A stretch of DNA of 32,446 nt from Bacteroidales bacterium (GTDB taxonomy: Bacteria > Bacteroidota > Bacteroidia > Bacteroidales > GCA-2748055): NCBI GenBank assembly GCA_018400695.1, contig JAGYMF010000007.1, forward strand, positions 1-32,446. Reading direction: 5' to 3'. Positions within the stretch are counted from its first letter, which is position 1. Each line of letters starts with the position of its first letter. Made by a program: the position numbers and the translations under genes. Of this stretch, positions 1 through 8,714 are shown in pieces. The notes beneath the pieces were generated by a model, which worked only from the letters and a program-made list of their open reading frames with translations, had not been told where the DNA came from and searched no databases.

Positions 1-56
1 TTGAAGGTGTTGCATTGTTTGCTATTGTGGTAGCACTGCTATCAGACAGTGCATAG
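1..56 (+). CDS. atpE: ATP synthase F0 subunit c, C-terminal end (partial)
   Basis: Only the last 17 codons are present, read in frame from base 3 to the TAG at 54-56. They encode EGVALFAIVVALLSDSA, which matches the second transmembrane helix of the F0 proteolipid. The leading Glu is in the position of the ion-binding carboxylate that takes protons (or Na+) through the rotor ring. This is the first gene of the run atpE-F-H-A-G seen here; atpB would be expected just upstream. The fragment is very short, but its position directly before atpF makes the call secure. Confidence 0.85.
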   Translation, partial: EGVALFAIVVALLSDSA

Positions 57-64
57 AGAAAAAT

Positions 65-89
65 GACCCGCAACCACGTGTTGCGGGTC
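65..89 (+). terminator. Strong hairpin between atpE and atpF
   Basis: A perfect 10-bp inverted repeat, GACCCGCAAC (65-74) and GTTGCGGGTC (80-89), encloses the 5-base loop CACGT. It lies 8 bases after the atpE stop and 28 bases before the atpF start. Only a weak T-containing tail (GTTC) follows, so it is not a classical intrinsic terminator. An intra-operon stem like this could protect the 3' end of the abundant atpE message or attenuate read-through. The structure is seen directly; the role is inference. Confidence 0.5.
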
Positions 90-117
90 GTTCATTGAAA
101 ATTTAATTCATAATATT

Positions 118-612
118 ATGGATCTTGTAACTCCCGGAATAGGAATGATCTTCTGGACGACGTTGTTCTTCCTGGTATTGCTCCTGCTGTTGAGGAAATT
201 TGCCTGGCCGGCTATTCTTTCTGCTGTGCATGCCCGGAATGAGAGCATCAGGAAAGCTTTGAAATCCGCTGAAAAAGCGCGGGAAGAGATGACAAAGCTC
301 CAGGCAGATAATGAGAAGATTCTTGCTGAAGCAAAGGCAGAGCGCGATGCGATGATGAAAGATGCACGTGATGTAAAGGACAAGATTATTGCTGAAGCGA
401 AGGACAAGGCCTCCGAAGAGGCTGAAAAGCTATTGAAAAACGCCCGTAGTGCGATCCGGAATGAAAAGGATGCTGCCATTGCGGAGCTGAAACAGCAAAT
501 GGCTGTGCTTTCTGTTGAAATTGCTGAAAAAATACTGAAGCATAAGCTGAGCGGAGATAAGGAACAGGAAGCCCTTGTTGGTAAACTGATTGACGATATC
601 GATCTGAACTGA
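118..612 (+). CDS. atpF: ATP synthase F0 subunit b
   Basis: Subunit b of the peripheral stalk, which holds the F1 head still against the rotating c-ring. The 164-residue product has one N-terminal membrane helix (about residues 9-26, ending before RKFAWPAIL) and then a long, highly charged coiled-coil region rich in Ala, Glu and Lys (about residues 35-150), the standard architecture. The length is usual for the family (about 155-170). The ATG at 118 is 61 bases after atpE and is preceded by an A/T-rich leader without a Shine-Dalgarno site. The stop at 612 is 8 bases before atpH, so the genes are co-transcribed. Confidence 0.95.
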   Translation: MDLVTPGIGMIFWTTLFFLVLLLLLRKFAWPAILSAVHARNESIRKALKSAEKAREEMTKLQADNEKILAEAKAERDAMMKDARDVKDKIIAEAKDKASEEAEKLLKNARSAIRNEKDAAIAELKQQMAVLSVEIAEKILKHKLSGDKEQEALVGKLIDDIDLN

Positions 613-620
613 AGCGCGCC

Positions 621-1157
621 ATGAATGATAGTAAAATACCGGTTCGTTATGCCAGGGCGCTTTTTGAAAGTGCCCGGGAAAAAGAGATCCTTGACGATGT
701 CATGAAAGATATGATAGCGTTGCAGGAAATCTGCACCTTGCCGGAATTTCATTTCCTGGTAAACACACCTGTAATCAGGGTATCTTTGAAATCTGAAATA
801 ATGTCCCTTGCGCTTGCAAAAGGATTGCATGAACTGACCCTGTCATTGATGGACCTGCTGATCAGGAATGGAAGGGAACAATATATTGGAGGCATTGTCC
901 GGAATTTTATTGGACTTTATAAAAAGCATAAGGGAATCAGATCGGCTACATTTACTACCGCAGTTGCAATGTCGAAGGAGATAAAAAAAGATGTAGAGAA
1001 GGTCATTCAGGAGACGCTTAATCACTCCGTGGAGCTGGAAACCGGGCTGGACAAAGATCTGATCGGGGGATTTGTGATCAGAATAGACGACCTGCAATAT
1101 GATGCCAGCGTCGCCAATAGTTTAAAAAGAGTTAAACAACGGTTATTGAATCAATAA
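621..1157 (+). CDS. atpH: ATP synthase F1 subunit delta
   Basis: Delta (OSCP-type) subunit that fixes the peripheral stalk to the top of the alpha3beta3 head. The 178-residue sequence starts IPVRYARALFESAREKEILDDV, the typical N-terminal helical-domain signature (RYA-ALF-A), and ends with the family C-terminal pattern around DKDLIGGFVIRIDDLQYDASV and a basic tail (LKRVKQRLL). Length is normal. It lies 8 bases after atpF and 15 bases before atpA, so all are translated from one message. Confidence 0.95.
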   Translation: MNDSKIPVRYARALFESAREKEILDDVMKDMIALQEICTLPEFHFLVNTPVIRVSLKSEIMSLALAKGLHELTLSLMDLLIRNGREQYIGGIVRNFIGLYKKHKGIRSATFTTAVAMSKEIKKDVEKVIQETLNHSVELETGLDKDLIGGFVIRIDDLQYDASVANSLKRVKQRLLNQ

Positions 1158-1172
1158 GAAAAAGTATAGCGT

Positions 1173-2756
1173 ATGGCTCAGATCAAACCTTCAGAAGTAT
1201 CAGAAATACTTAAAAAACAACTTGAAGGATTTAAAAGTGATGTTGAACTTGAAGAGGTGGGTACGGTACTTCAGGTTGGCGATGGTATTGCGAGGATCTA
1301 TGGCTTGAACCGCGTTCAGGCAAATGAACTCATTGAATTTGACAGTGGTGTAAGGGGCATTGTACTGAACCTTGAAGAGGATAATGTAGGTGCCGTGTTG
1401 CTCGGTCCTTCAGAGAAGATCAAAGAGGGAGATACAGTCAAGCGGACAAAGCGGATTGCTTCTATCAAGGTAGGTGAGAAATTACTGGGCCGTGTGATCA
1501 ATACCCTTGGAGACCCCCTGGACGGTAAGGGGCCCATATCAGGTGAGCTTTACGAAATGCCAATGGAAAGGAAGGCTCCCGGGGTAATTTTCAGACAACC
1601 TGTGAATGAGCCTTTGCAAACGGGGATTAAATCGATCGATGCCATGATCCCTATTGGAAGGGGTCAGCGTGAGCTGATTATTGGTGACAGGCAGACCGGG
1701 AAGACTGCTATTGCTATTGATACGATACTTAATCAGAAGGAGTTTTTTGATAGGGGAGAGACGGTTTATTGTGTATATGTGGCGATCGGACAGAAAGGAA
1801 GTACCGTTGCCAATGTGCGCAACACGCTGGAGAAGAATGGTGCAATGGATTATACAGTGATCGTTTCAGCAACAGCGTCAGACCCTGCTGCACTTCAGTT
1901 TTATGCTCCTTTCGCAGGATGCACGATCGGTGAATATTTTCGGGATACGGGACGCCCGTCACTGATCATCTATGACGATCTGTCCAAACAAGCGGTCTCC
2001 TACAGAGAAGTGTCCCTTCTGCTAAGAAGGCCTCCGGGACGTGAAGCGTATCCAGGAGATGTCTTCTACCTTCATTCACGCTTGCTGGAAAGAGCCGCCA
2101 AGATCATCGAATCTGATGAGATCGCTGCCAAAATGAACGACCTGCCTGATTCCCTTAAACCGCTGGTTAAGGGAGGGGGTTCTCTGACAGCTCTTCCGAT
2201 CATTGAAACACAGGCCGGGGATGTTTCAGCCTATATTCCAACCAATGTGATCTCAATTACCGATGGACAGATCTTTCTGGAGCCAAACCTCTTTAATGCA
2301 GGAATCCGTCCTGCCATTAATGTCGGCATCTCAGTATCCAGAGTGGGAGGTAACGCGCAAATTAAGGCGATGAAAAAAATCGCCGGTACGCTGAAACTGG
2401 ATCAGGCGCAGTTTCGTGAACTGGAGGCGTTTGCCAAATTTGGATCTGACCTGGATGCAGCTACGAAGGCGGTACTCGATAAGGGTAGAAAGAACGTAGA
2501 GATCCTGAAGCAGGGTCAATATTCACCCTTTCCGGTGGAGAAACAAATCGCTATTATCTACTGTGGAACCAAAGGATTGTTGAAAGATATCAAAATCAGT
2601 CAGGTACAGCAGTTCCAGAAAGAATTCCTTGAATTCCTTGAGCTGAAACATAAAAACATCCTGAAGAAATTGTCGGAAGGAAAAATCGATGATGAGATAA
2701 CCAACGTTCTCGAATCTGTAGCCAAAGATATCGTGGAAGAATTATCAAACAACTAA
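1173..2756 (+). CDS. atpA: ATP synthase F1 subunit alpha
   Basis: Non-catalytic nucleotide-binding subunit alpha of the F1 head. The 527-residue product has the N-terminal beta-barrel domain (about 25-95), a Walker A P-loop GDRQTGKT at 171-178, a Walker B strand ending LIIYDD, the alpha signature [23 protein letters not shown], and a helical C-terminal domain. All expected motifs are intact and the length is slightly above the usual 500-515. It starts 15 bases after atpH. Its partner beta subunit is not in this run but about 28 kb away on the opposite strand (atpD). Confidence 0.98.
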   Translation: MAQIKPSEVSEILKKQLEGFKSDVELEEVGTVLQVGDGIARIYGLNRVQANELIEFDSGVRGIVLNLEEDNVGAVLLGPSEKIKEGDTVKRTKRIASIKVGEKLLGRVINTLGDPLDGKGPISGELYEMPMERKAPGVIFRQPVNEPLQTGIKSIDAMIPIGRGQRELIIGDRQTGKTAIAIDTILNQKEFFDRGETVYCVYVAIGQKGSTVANVRNTLEKNGAMDYTVIVSATASDPAALQFYAPFAGCTIGEYFRDTGRPSLIIYDDLSKQAVSYREVSLLLRRPPGREAYPGDVFYLHSRLLERAAKIIESDEIAAKMNDLPDSLKPLVKGGGSLTALPIIETQAGDVSAYIPTNVISITDGQIFLEPNLFNAGIRPAINVGISVSRVGGNAQIKAMKKIAGTLKLDQAQFRELEAFAKFGSDLDAATKAVLDKGRKNVEILKQGQYSPFPVEKQIAIIYCGTKGLLKDIKISQVQQFQKEFLEFLELKHKNILKKLSEGKIDDEITNVLESVAKDIVEELSNN

Positions 2757-2788
2757 CCCTCAACTAAACTAAGCTCTCAATAATAAAA

Positions 2789-3676
2789 ATGGCTAACCTT
2801 AAAGAAATACGGGACCGAAGGGAATCAGTTGCTTCTACAAGGCAGATAACGAGTGCTATGAAAATGGTTGCTGCAGCAAAGTTGAAAAAGGCGCAGGATG
2901 CCATTGTCCAGTTAAGACCTTACGCTGATAAATTGCAGGAGATCCTGGGAAGTATTAGTGATAGTCTGAAAGGGGATGAGCAGAACATCTATGCGCAAAG
3001 CAGGGATGATGAGAATATACTGTTGGTGTTGATCACCTCAAACAGGGGTCTCTGTGGTGCATTTAACAGCAATGCTATCAAGGCATCCATCCATGCTGCA
3101 CTGGATACCTATTCTGACCAGATGATGGCCGGACAGGTCGATTTTCTGGCTATCGGAAAGAAAGGAGCCGATTTTCTTAAAAGGAATGGTTATAATGTCA
3201 TCTTCAATGGCAGTGAGATTTATGATGATCTCAGCTTTGAAAGATCGGTTGAAATATCAGAAATGGTGATGAAACTCTATGTTGCAGGTGATTATGACCA
3301 CGTGGATATTGTATATAACCAATTCAAAAATGCGGCGACCCAGATCCTGGCCATTGAGCAGTTCCTGCCCATAAAAATGGTGGAGCTGGCAGAAGAAGAG
3401 CCTTCCATGGTGCATACAGATTTTATTTTTGAGCCTACCAAGGAGTTTATTCTTAAAGAACTGATACCCAGGTCACTAAAACTTCAGTTTTATAAGGCAA
3501 CTATTGATTCTTTTGCATCTGAACATGGTGCGCGGATGACTGCCATGCATAAGGCAACCGATAATGCCACGGAAATGATGAAAGAGCTTGCCCTGGAATA
3601 CAACAAGGCCCGACAGGCGGCTATAACCAACGAGATTATCGAAATTGTGGGTGGTGCAGAGGCCCTGAATGGCTAA
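2789..3676 (+). CDS. atpG: ATP synthase F1 subunit gamma
   Basis: Central-shaft subunit gamma that couples c-ring rotation to catalysis. The 295-residue product begins with the classical N-terminal helix (LKEIRDRRESVASTRQITSA, then MKMVAAAKLKKA) and ends with the conserved C-terminal helix (SEHGARMTAMHKATDNATEM and NKARQAAITNEIIEIVGGAEAL). The internal motif LITSNRGLCGAFNSN is present. Length is normal. The start follows an A-rich leader (AATAATAAAA) typical of Bacteroidota. It is the last gene of this atp run: the next 323 bases hold no clear gene, and base composition drops sharply. Confidence 0.97.
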   Translation: MANLKEIRDRRESVASTRQITSAMKMVAAAKLKKAQDAIVQLRPYADKLQEILGSISDSLKGDEQNIYAQSRDDENILLVLITSNRGLCGAFNSNAIKASIHAALDTYSDQMMAGQVDFLAIGKKGADFLKRNGYNVIFNGSEIYDDLSFERSVEISEMVMKLYVAGDYDHVDIVYNQFKNAATQILAIEQFLPIKMVELAEEEPSMVHTDFIFEPTKEFILKELIPRSLKLQFYKATIDSFASEHGARMTAMHKATDNATEMMKELALEYNKARQAAITNEIIEIVGGAEALNG

Positions 3677-3999
3677 TCCATGTTTCCTGATTCCTTCAAT
3701 AATTTTAACCTATCCAGCTGTCTTTTTCATTCTACTATGATGAAGCACTGCTATTGCGCTGAATGTAATGCAATAATGCGTTATGCCCAAGGAGAATTTG
3801 CTTGGTTTTGTAGTTTTTCTACTATCTTCGGCACGTCAAAAGATATTTAGGATTGGCTATGCTTTAATTTGTCTGAGAAAATTAGAAAATGGATGTAATC
3901 TTACCGTTAGATATCCGGTACAGACGACGATAATATGCTATAAATGGCAAATATATAAATGAATACATTATTATGTCAAAGTATAATTAGGTATACAAA
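3677..3999. other. AT-rich gap between atpG and nhaA
   Basis: This 323-base stretch has no convincing gene. It contains a 36-codon open frame (3740-3850, starting MKHCYCAECNAIM) with three cysteines, too short to call, and a candidate promoter for nhaA at about 3797-3830. It is visibly more AT-rich than the atp genes and resembles nhaA in composition. I see no hairpin with a T-run that would clearly end the atp transcript. Confidence 0.5.
3797..3830 (+). promoter_or_regulatory. Candidate promoter upstream of nhaA
   Basis: TTTG at 3797-3800, a 22-base spacer, then TATCTTCG at 3823-3830. This is one base off the Bacteroidota -7 consensus TAnnTTTG, with the -33 TTTG at a slightly long spacing. 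It would give a leader of about 160 bases before nhaA. The same TATCTTCG octamer occurs at 27374-27381 ahead of the TonB-like gene. Pattern match only. Confidence 0.3.
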
Positions 4000-5157
4000 A
4001 TGAAATTAACAAAACAGTTCAAAGAATTTTTTAACAGCGAAAAGGCAGGCGGACTAATTTTAGTTATCGTGACAGTTCTTTCACTTGTTCTTGCAAACTC
4101 TGCCTGGCAAATAGACTATATCAATTTTTGGCATATTGACCTGGGCGGACACAGTATGGTTCACTGGATTAATGACGGGCTGATGACCTTCTTCTTTTTG
4201 CTGATTGGATTGGAATTGCAACGAGAAATATACGTAGGAGAGCTTTCCAATATAAAAAAGGCGTCATTGCCCATTTTTGCAGCATTGGGTGGTATGATTG
4301 TTCCCGCAGGAATATATTTATTATTTAACTTTGGTACGGACACGCAATCAGGTGTAGGTATTCCAATGGCAACTGATATTGCTTTTGCAGTTGGAATTTT
4401 ATCCATATTAGGTAATCGTATTCCCGCAGCACTAAAGATATTTTTACTGGCTATCGCAATCGTGGACGACTTAGGAGCAATTATTATAATTGCAATTTTT
4501 TATACATCCACGTTGGTTTTGACCAATTTGTTTATTGCTTTGGCCATTTGGGGTTTGCTTATTGTTCTCAACAGACTAAAAGTTAATAACTTAATCCCTT
4601 ATTTAATAGGGGGTGTAGTCATGTGGTATTTTATGTTGCATTCAGGCGTACATGCTACAATAACAGGAGTTTTATTGGCGTTTGCCATTCCATTTCGAAA
4701 TGGAGGAGAGAAAACCCCTTCATTTATTCTTCAACATTTCTTACATAAACCAGTAACATTTCTGGTTTTACCATTGTTTGCGATAGCAAACACCTGCATT
4801 TCAATTGGCGGCAGTGGGCATAGTATTTTTGAACAAACAAGCAGTTTAGGTATTATAGCAGGGCTTTTGATCGGGAAACCTTTGGGTATTTGGCTCTTTT
4901 CATTTATTGCTGTTGGAGTGGGAATTAGTGTAATACCCGGAGGTCTGAAATGGAAAAATATCTTTGGAGTAGGATTATTGGGTGGTATCGGTTTTACAAT
5001 GTCAATCTTTATTACACTTCTTGCGTTTGATGATATAGATATCATAAACAATTCTAAAATGGCTATTCTTCTTGCTTCTGCTACTGCAGGGATTATCGGC
5101 TTTGTTTTTCTAAGACTGACAATGAAGCCACATGTTGAAAATGAAGATGCAATTTGA
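4000..5157 (+). CDS. nhaA: Na+/H+ antiporter NhaA
   Basis: Inner-membrane antiporter that exports Na+ in exchange for protons. The 385-residue product has the NhaA pattern throughout: GLMTFFFLLIGLELQRE in helix II, ATDIAFAVG with the functional Asp at residue 126, and the ion-binding pair VDDLG at Asp156-Asp157. About a dozen hydrophobic helices are visible. Length matches the family (380-390). The gene is monocistronic and faces carB, ending 183 bases before the carB stop. Three sampled 60-base lines are only about 33-38% G+C, below the arg/pro genes (43-53% in two sampled lines), and its codon choice is AT-rich, which suggests acquisition by transfer. Functionally it could link Na+/pH balance to the nearby ATP synthase, but that is inference. 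Confidence 0.95.
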   Translation: MKLTKQFKEFFNSEKAGGLILVIVTVLSLVLANSAWQIDYINFWHIDLGGHSMVHWINDGLMTFFFLLIGLELQREIYVGELSNIKKASLPIFAALGGMIVPAGIYLLFNFGTDTQSGVGIPMATDIAFAVGILSILGNRIPAALKIFLLAIAIVDDLGAIIIIAIFYTSTLVLTNLFIALAIWGLLIVLNRLKVNNLIPYLIGGVVMWYFMLHSGVHATITGVLLAFAIPFRNGGEKTPSFILQHFLHKPVTFLVLPLFAIANTCISIGGSGHSIFEQTSSLGIIAGLLIGKPLGIWLFSFIAVGVGISVIPGGLKWKNIFGVGLLGGIGFTMSIFITLLAFDDIDIINNSKMAILLASATAGIIGFVFLRLTMKPHVENEDAI

Positions 5158-5210
5158 TAATAGAAAATGGCTGTTTACAAATACTAAGAAGCTGATAGAT
5201 AAGAGAATTT

Positions 5211-5257
5211 CCTGGTTTAGAGATAACTGCCATTCACCAGGTGACTGAAATCGTCAC
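5211..5257. terminator. Inverted repeats between convergent nhaA and carB
   Basis: CCTGGT (5211-5216) pairs with ACCAGG (5236-5241), and directly after it GTGAC (5241-5245) pairs with GTCAC (5253-5257). A T7 run follows at about 5281-5288. The 183-base gap between the two convergent genes has no credible gene, so these weak stems are the best candidates for transcript ends. Pairing is imperfect and the assignment is tentative. Confidence 0.25.
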
Positions 5258-5340
5258 GGATGTGATGAAGGAGTTCGCCGTTTTTTTCAGCATGTCCAGC
5301 CGGCCTTGATTTCGCGGTGTAACTGCGTTCGGAAAACACT

Positions 5341-8300
5341 TTAACTGCTGTATTCCCCCCAGCTCTTGATCGGGATATCATCCATCTCCATTTTGCAGAT
5401 GGCATAGATGAACGCACTGGCCAGACGTGCATTGGTAATTAGCGGGATGTTGAAATCCACTGCTGAACGCCTGATGGTGTAATCGTTGGATAATTCATGG
5501 GAGGTGAGGTTTTTTGGGATGTTGATCACCAGGTCGATCTGACCTCCTGCCAGATGATCCAGCACATTGGGCTTTTTGTCTTCATCCGGCCAGGCAAGAT
5601 CGATCGAATCAAAACCGTTGAGCCTTAAAAACTCATGGGTTCCGTGTGTGGCGAACAGGTTGTACCCCTTCCCGATAAGCATCCTGCAGGAATTAATCAG
5701 TTCAACCTTGGAGCGCATGGGGCCCGTGGAGAGAAGGATATTCTTTTTAGGAATGGTATACCCTACAGACAGCATCGCCTTTAGAATCGCTTCGTAATAA
5801 TTGTCTCCTATACATCCTACCTCGCCGGTAGATGACATGTCTACACCAAGCACAGGATCGGCCTTTTTAAGCCTGCTGAATGAAAATTGTGGTGCTTTGC
5901 AACCGATATGGTCAAGGTCAAAAATCGATTTATGTGGCTTTTCTACTGGAGCATCCAGCATGATGCGCGTGGCCTGGTCAATAAGATTGGTCTTTAGAAC
6001 CTTGGAGACAAATGGCATGCTCCTGGAGGCGCGCAGATTGCATTCGATCACTTTGATGTCATTGTCCTTGGCCAGGAATTGCATATTAAAGGGACCAGAG
6101 ATATCCAATGCACCAGCCAGCTGGTGGGCAATCTTCTTAATCCTTCTGACAGTTTCAAAATAAATCTTCTGCGGCGGAAATACAATGGTCGCATCACCGG
6201 AATGGACCCCGGCAAATTCCACATGCTCAGAGATGGCATAAGAGAACAATTCACCCCCCTTCGCTACAGCATCAATCTCGATCTCCTTTGCCTGTTCAAT
6301 AAATTCTGAAACCACCACCGGGTACTGCTTCGATACTTTGGCTGCCAGGGTCAGAAAATCTTCCAGTTCCTCACTATTCGACACAACATTCATGGCTGCT
6401 CCTGAAAGCACGTAGGATGGACGAACCAGCAGGGGATAGCCTACCTCACTGACAAACGCTTTGATCTCCGTGAGGCTTGTAAGCTCTTTCCAACGGGGTT
6501 GATCAATTCCAAGTTTGTCGAGCAGCATGGAGAATTTATGGCGGTTCTCTGCATTGTCAATAGAAGTTGGAGAGGTGCCCAGAACATGTACATCGAATTG
6601 ATGCAGCCGCAGAGCCAGGTTGTTGGGGATCTGTCCCCCTACCGAAACGATCATCCCCTTGGGATTCTCCAGGTCGTGGATGTCCATGACACGCTCGAAC
6701 GATAATTCATCAAAATAGAGCCGGTCGCAAACATCGTAATCGGTCGAGACGGTTTCCGGGTTGTAATTGATCATGACAGACCGGTATCCCTGCTCGTTAA
6801 TCGTTTTCAGGGCATTGACACTGCACCAGTCGAACTCTACACTGCTTCCAATCCGGTAGGCTCCGGAGCCCAGAACTACCACTGATTGCCGGTCGTTGTA
6901 AAATTCAATGTCATGTTCCCTGCCGCTATACGTCAGGTAAAGGTAATTTGTAAGGGCCGGGTACTCAGCTGCGAGGGTGTCAATTTGCTTAACATAGGGC
7001 AGGATATTTCGCTTTTTTCTGTGCTCGCGGACCTGGTGCATCTCCTCGGTAACATCGCCGTTCAGGATAATCCGGGCCAGCTGGAAATCGCTGAAGCCAT
7101 ATACCTTGGCTTGCAGCAGCAAAGTATCATCCAACGCTTCAAGTGACGAAACCTGCTCCAGCTCATTTTTCAGGTCAAAGATGTTTTTTAACTTTACGAG
7201 AAACCATTTATCAATCTTCGTCAGATCATGGACCTGGTTGATCGTATACCCTTTTTCAAAGGCCTTTTCAATAACAAGCACACGCATGTCAGTGGGTTCG
7301 GTCAACTCTTTTTCAAGATCATCGAATGAAAGATTTATATTTCCGACAAAACCATGCATTCCCTGTCCGATCATCCTGATTCCCTTCTGAATGGCCTCCT
7401 CAAAAGTGCGTCCGATAGCCATCACTTCTCCTACGGATTTCATGCTGGAATCGATCATCTTTGATACACCGCTAAATTTGTTGAGATCCCAGCGCGGTAT
7501 CTTGCAGACAATATAATCGAGCGCAGGTTCAAAAAACGCAGAGGTTGTTTTGGTAATGGAATTTCTCAATTCATGCAATCCATATCCCAATGCCAGCTTT
7601 GCAGCGACAAATGCCAGCGGATAACCGGTGGCCTTGGATGCCAGTGCTGAGGACCTTGAGAGACGGGCGTTCACCTCGATCACCCTGTAATCTTCTGATT
7701 CAGGATCAAGTGCATACTGAACATTGCACTCTCCGATGATGCCGATATGCCGGATGATCTCAATAGCCAGTTTTCGTAATTTATGGTATTCACTGTTGGT
7801 AAGCGTTTGCGACGGAGCTACAACAATGCTCTCCCCGGTATGAATGCCCAGGGGATCGAAGTTTTCCATGTTGCATACGGTGATACAGTTGTCATACTTG
7901 TCACGCACAACCTCGTATTCTACCTCCTTCCAACCCTTCAGTGACTCTTCAACCAGGATCTGATTGGAGTAGGAAAAGGCATTGGTGGCGAGCTGCTGAA
8001 GCTCATCACGGTTGTTGCAAAAACCACTGCCCTGTCCTCCCAGGGTGTAGGCTGCCCTTATAATGATAGGAAAACCAAGCTTTTCCGAAGCTTTGTGCGC
8101 ATCGGCAACCGTGGTAACAGCTATGCTGCGCGGGGTTTTGATGTTGATCTCCTTTAGCTTTCCGGAAAAAAGCTCCCGGTCTTCTGTGTCCATGATCGCC
8201 TGTACAGGCGTGCCCAGCACCCTGACATTGTATTTTTTAAGGATTCCCTGCTGGTACAACGCTACTCCACAATTCAGCGCGGTCTGTCCGCCAAATGCCA

Positions 8301-8556
8301 GCAATATGCCTTCGGGTTGCTCTTTAATGATCACCTTCTCAACAAAATAGGGAGTGATGGGTAGAAAATAGATCTCGTCAGCAACCTCTTCAGAGGTCTG
8401 GATCGTCGCAATGTTTGGATTGATCAGAACAGTACGTACCCCTTCTTCTCGTAATGCCTTTAATGCTTGTGAACCTGAATAATCAAATTCTCCTGCTTCT
8501 CCGATTTTTAGTGCTCCTGAGCCAAGGATGAGTACCTTGTTGATTTTTTCAACCAT
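5341..8556 (-). CDS. carB: Carbamoyl-phosphate synthase, large subunit
   Basis: Makes carbamoyl phosphate from bicarbonate, ammonia (delivered by CarA) and two ATP, for arginine and pyrimidine synthesis. The 1071-residue product has both ATP-grasp synthetase halves (first starting MVEKINKVLILGSGALKIGEAG, second from VVLGSGAYRIGSSVEFDWC) and a C-terminal MGS-like allosteric domain (about residues 930-1071). I chose the ATG at 8556 because the family signature begins there; the frame stays open to an ATG at 8652, but that extension (MFFFIYFWLPDHDLPG...) looks non-coding and covers the likely promoter. It is transcribed away from argR across a 158-base region holding ARG-box-like sites. Its partner carA lies about 8 kb away, on the far side of the arg/pro run. 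An arginine-dedicated copy is likely from context. Confidence 0.97.
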   Translation of the reverse strand: MVEKINKVLILGSGALKIGEAGEFDYSGSQALKALREEGVRTVLINPNIATIQTSEEVADEIYFLPITPYFVEKVIIKEQPEGILLAFGGQTALNCGVALYQQGILKKYNVRVLGTPVQAIMDTEDRELFSGKLKEINIKTPRSIAVTTVADAHKASEKLGFPIIIRAAYTLGGQGSGFCNNRDELQQLATNAFSYSNQILVEESLKGWKEVEYEVVRDKYDNCITVCNMENFDPLGIHTGESIVVAPSQTLTNSEYHKLRKLAIEIIRHIGIIGECNVQYALDPESEDYRVIEVNARLSRSSALASKATGYPLAFVAAKLALGYGLHELRNSITKTTSAFFEPALDYIVCKIPRWDLNKFSGVSKMIDSSMKSVGEVMAIGRTFEEAIQKGIRMIGQGMHGFVGNINLSFDDLEKELTEPTDMRVLVIEKAFEKGYTINQVHDLTKIDKWFLVKLKNIFDLKNELEQVSSLEALDDTLLLQAKVYGFSDFQLARIILNGDVTEEMHQVREHRKKRNILPYVKQIDTLAAEYPALTNYLYLTYSGREHDIEFYNDRQSVVVLGSGAYRIGSSVEFDWCSVNALKTINEQGYRSVMINYNPETVSTDYDVCDRLYFDELSFERVMDIHDLENPKGMIVSVGGQIPNNLALRLHQFDVHVLGTSPTSIDNAENRHKFSMLLDKLGIDQPRWKELTSLTEIKAFVSEVGYPLLVRPSYVLSGAAMNVVSNSEELEDFLTLAAKVSKQYPVVVSEFIEQAKEIEIDAVAKGGELFSYAISEHVEFAGVHSGDATIVFPPQKIYFETVRRIKKIAHQLAGALDISGPFNMQFLAKDNDIKVIECNLRASRSMPFVSKVLKTNLIDQATRIMLDAPVEKPHKSIFDLDHIGCKAPQFSFSRLKKADPVLGVDMSSTGEVGCIGDNYYEAILKAMLSVGYTIPKKNILLSTGPMRSKVELINSCRMLIGKGYNLFATHGTHEFLRLNGFDSIDLAWPDEDKKPNVLDHLAGGQIDLVINIPKNLTSHELSNDYTIRRSAVDFNIPLITNARLASAFIYAICKMEMDDIPIKSWGEYSS

Positions 8557-8605
8557 GCTGTCCTGGTATTTGTGTTTGAGTGATCGGTCCGGAGAAACTA
8601 ACCGC

Positions 8606-8637
8606 CCCGGCAGATCATGATCCGGGAGCCAAAAATA
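8606..8637 (-). promoter_or_regulatory. Candidate carB promoter and leader hairpin
   Basis: On the minus strand, TATTTTTG (8637 to 8630) matches the Bacteroidota -7 consensus TAnnTTTG, though no good -33 box lies 19-21 bases upstream. Just downstream, at the expected transcript start, CCCGG and CCGGG (8606-8610 and 8622-8626 on the plus strand) can form a short GC-rich stem in the carB leader. The -7 match is seen directly; the regulatory role is inference. Confidence 0.35.
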
Positions 8638-8654
8638 TATAAAAAAAAACAAAA

Positions 8655-8689
8655 TTTGGCATGATTATTTAAAAAAATGCATAATTTTG
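8655..8689 (+). promoter_or_regulatory. Promoter of the argR operon
   Basis: TTTG at 8655-8658, a 23-base spacer and a perfect TAnnTTTG box, TAATTTTG, at 8682-8689. This is the Bacteroidota primary-sigma promoter form with a slightly long spacer. It lies 26 bases before the argR ATG, and its -7 box is inside the first ARG-box-like palindrome. It is the only good promoter I see ahead of the eight-gene run argR to proA. Confidence 0.55.
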
Positions 8690-8714
8690 CAAATTAAATG
8701 TATAAAAATACAAA
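8676..8714 (+). promoter_or_regulatory. Tandem ARG boxes (ArgR operator)
   Basis: Two 18-base palindromic sites lie side by side, separated by 3 bases. The second (8697-8714) reads AATGTATAAAAATACAAA, with arms TGTAT/ATACA around AAAA. The first has core TGCATAATTTTGCA (8678-8691) with one arm mismatch. Their centres are exactly 21 bp apart, the arrangement known for ArgR/AhrC hexamer operators. They cover the -7 box and run up to the argR ATG, so binding would block transcription of the argR operon, and carB diverges from the same region. The palindromes and spacing are seen; ArgR binding is inferred. Confidence 0.65.

Noticed and set aside
108-830. 240-codon minus-strand frame opposite atpF/atpH
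   Set aside because: Serine/phenylalanine/alanine-rich antisense shadow of a coiled-coil gene; atpF and atpH are certain on the plus strand.
3740-3850. 36-codon cysteine-containing frame before nhaA
   Set aside because: Too short, it contains the candidate nhaA promoter, and it resembles no family I recognise.
5217-5432. 71-codon minus-strand frame at the carB 3' end
   Set aside because: It overlaps the carB C-terminus in another frame and has no own start signals; treated as a shadow.
8557-8652. N-terminal extension of carB to the ATG at 8652
   Set aside because: The extra 32 residues do not resemble CarB, and the family signature starts at MVEKINKVLILGSGALK; the region also holds the likely carB -7 box.
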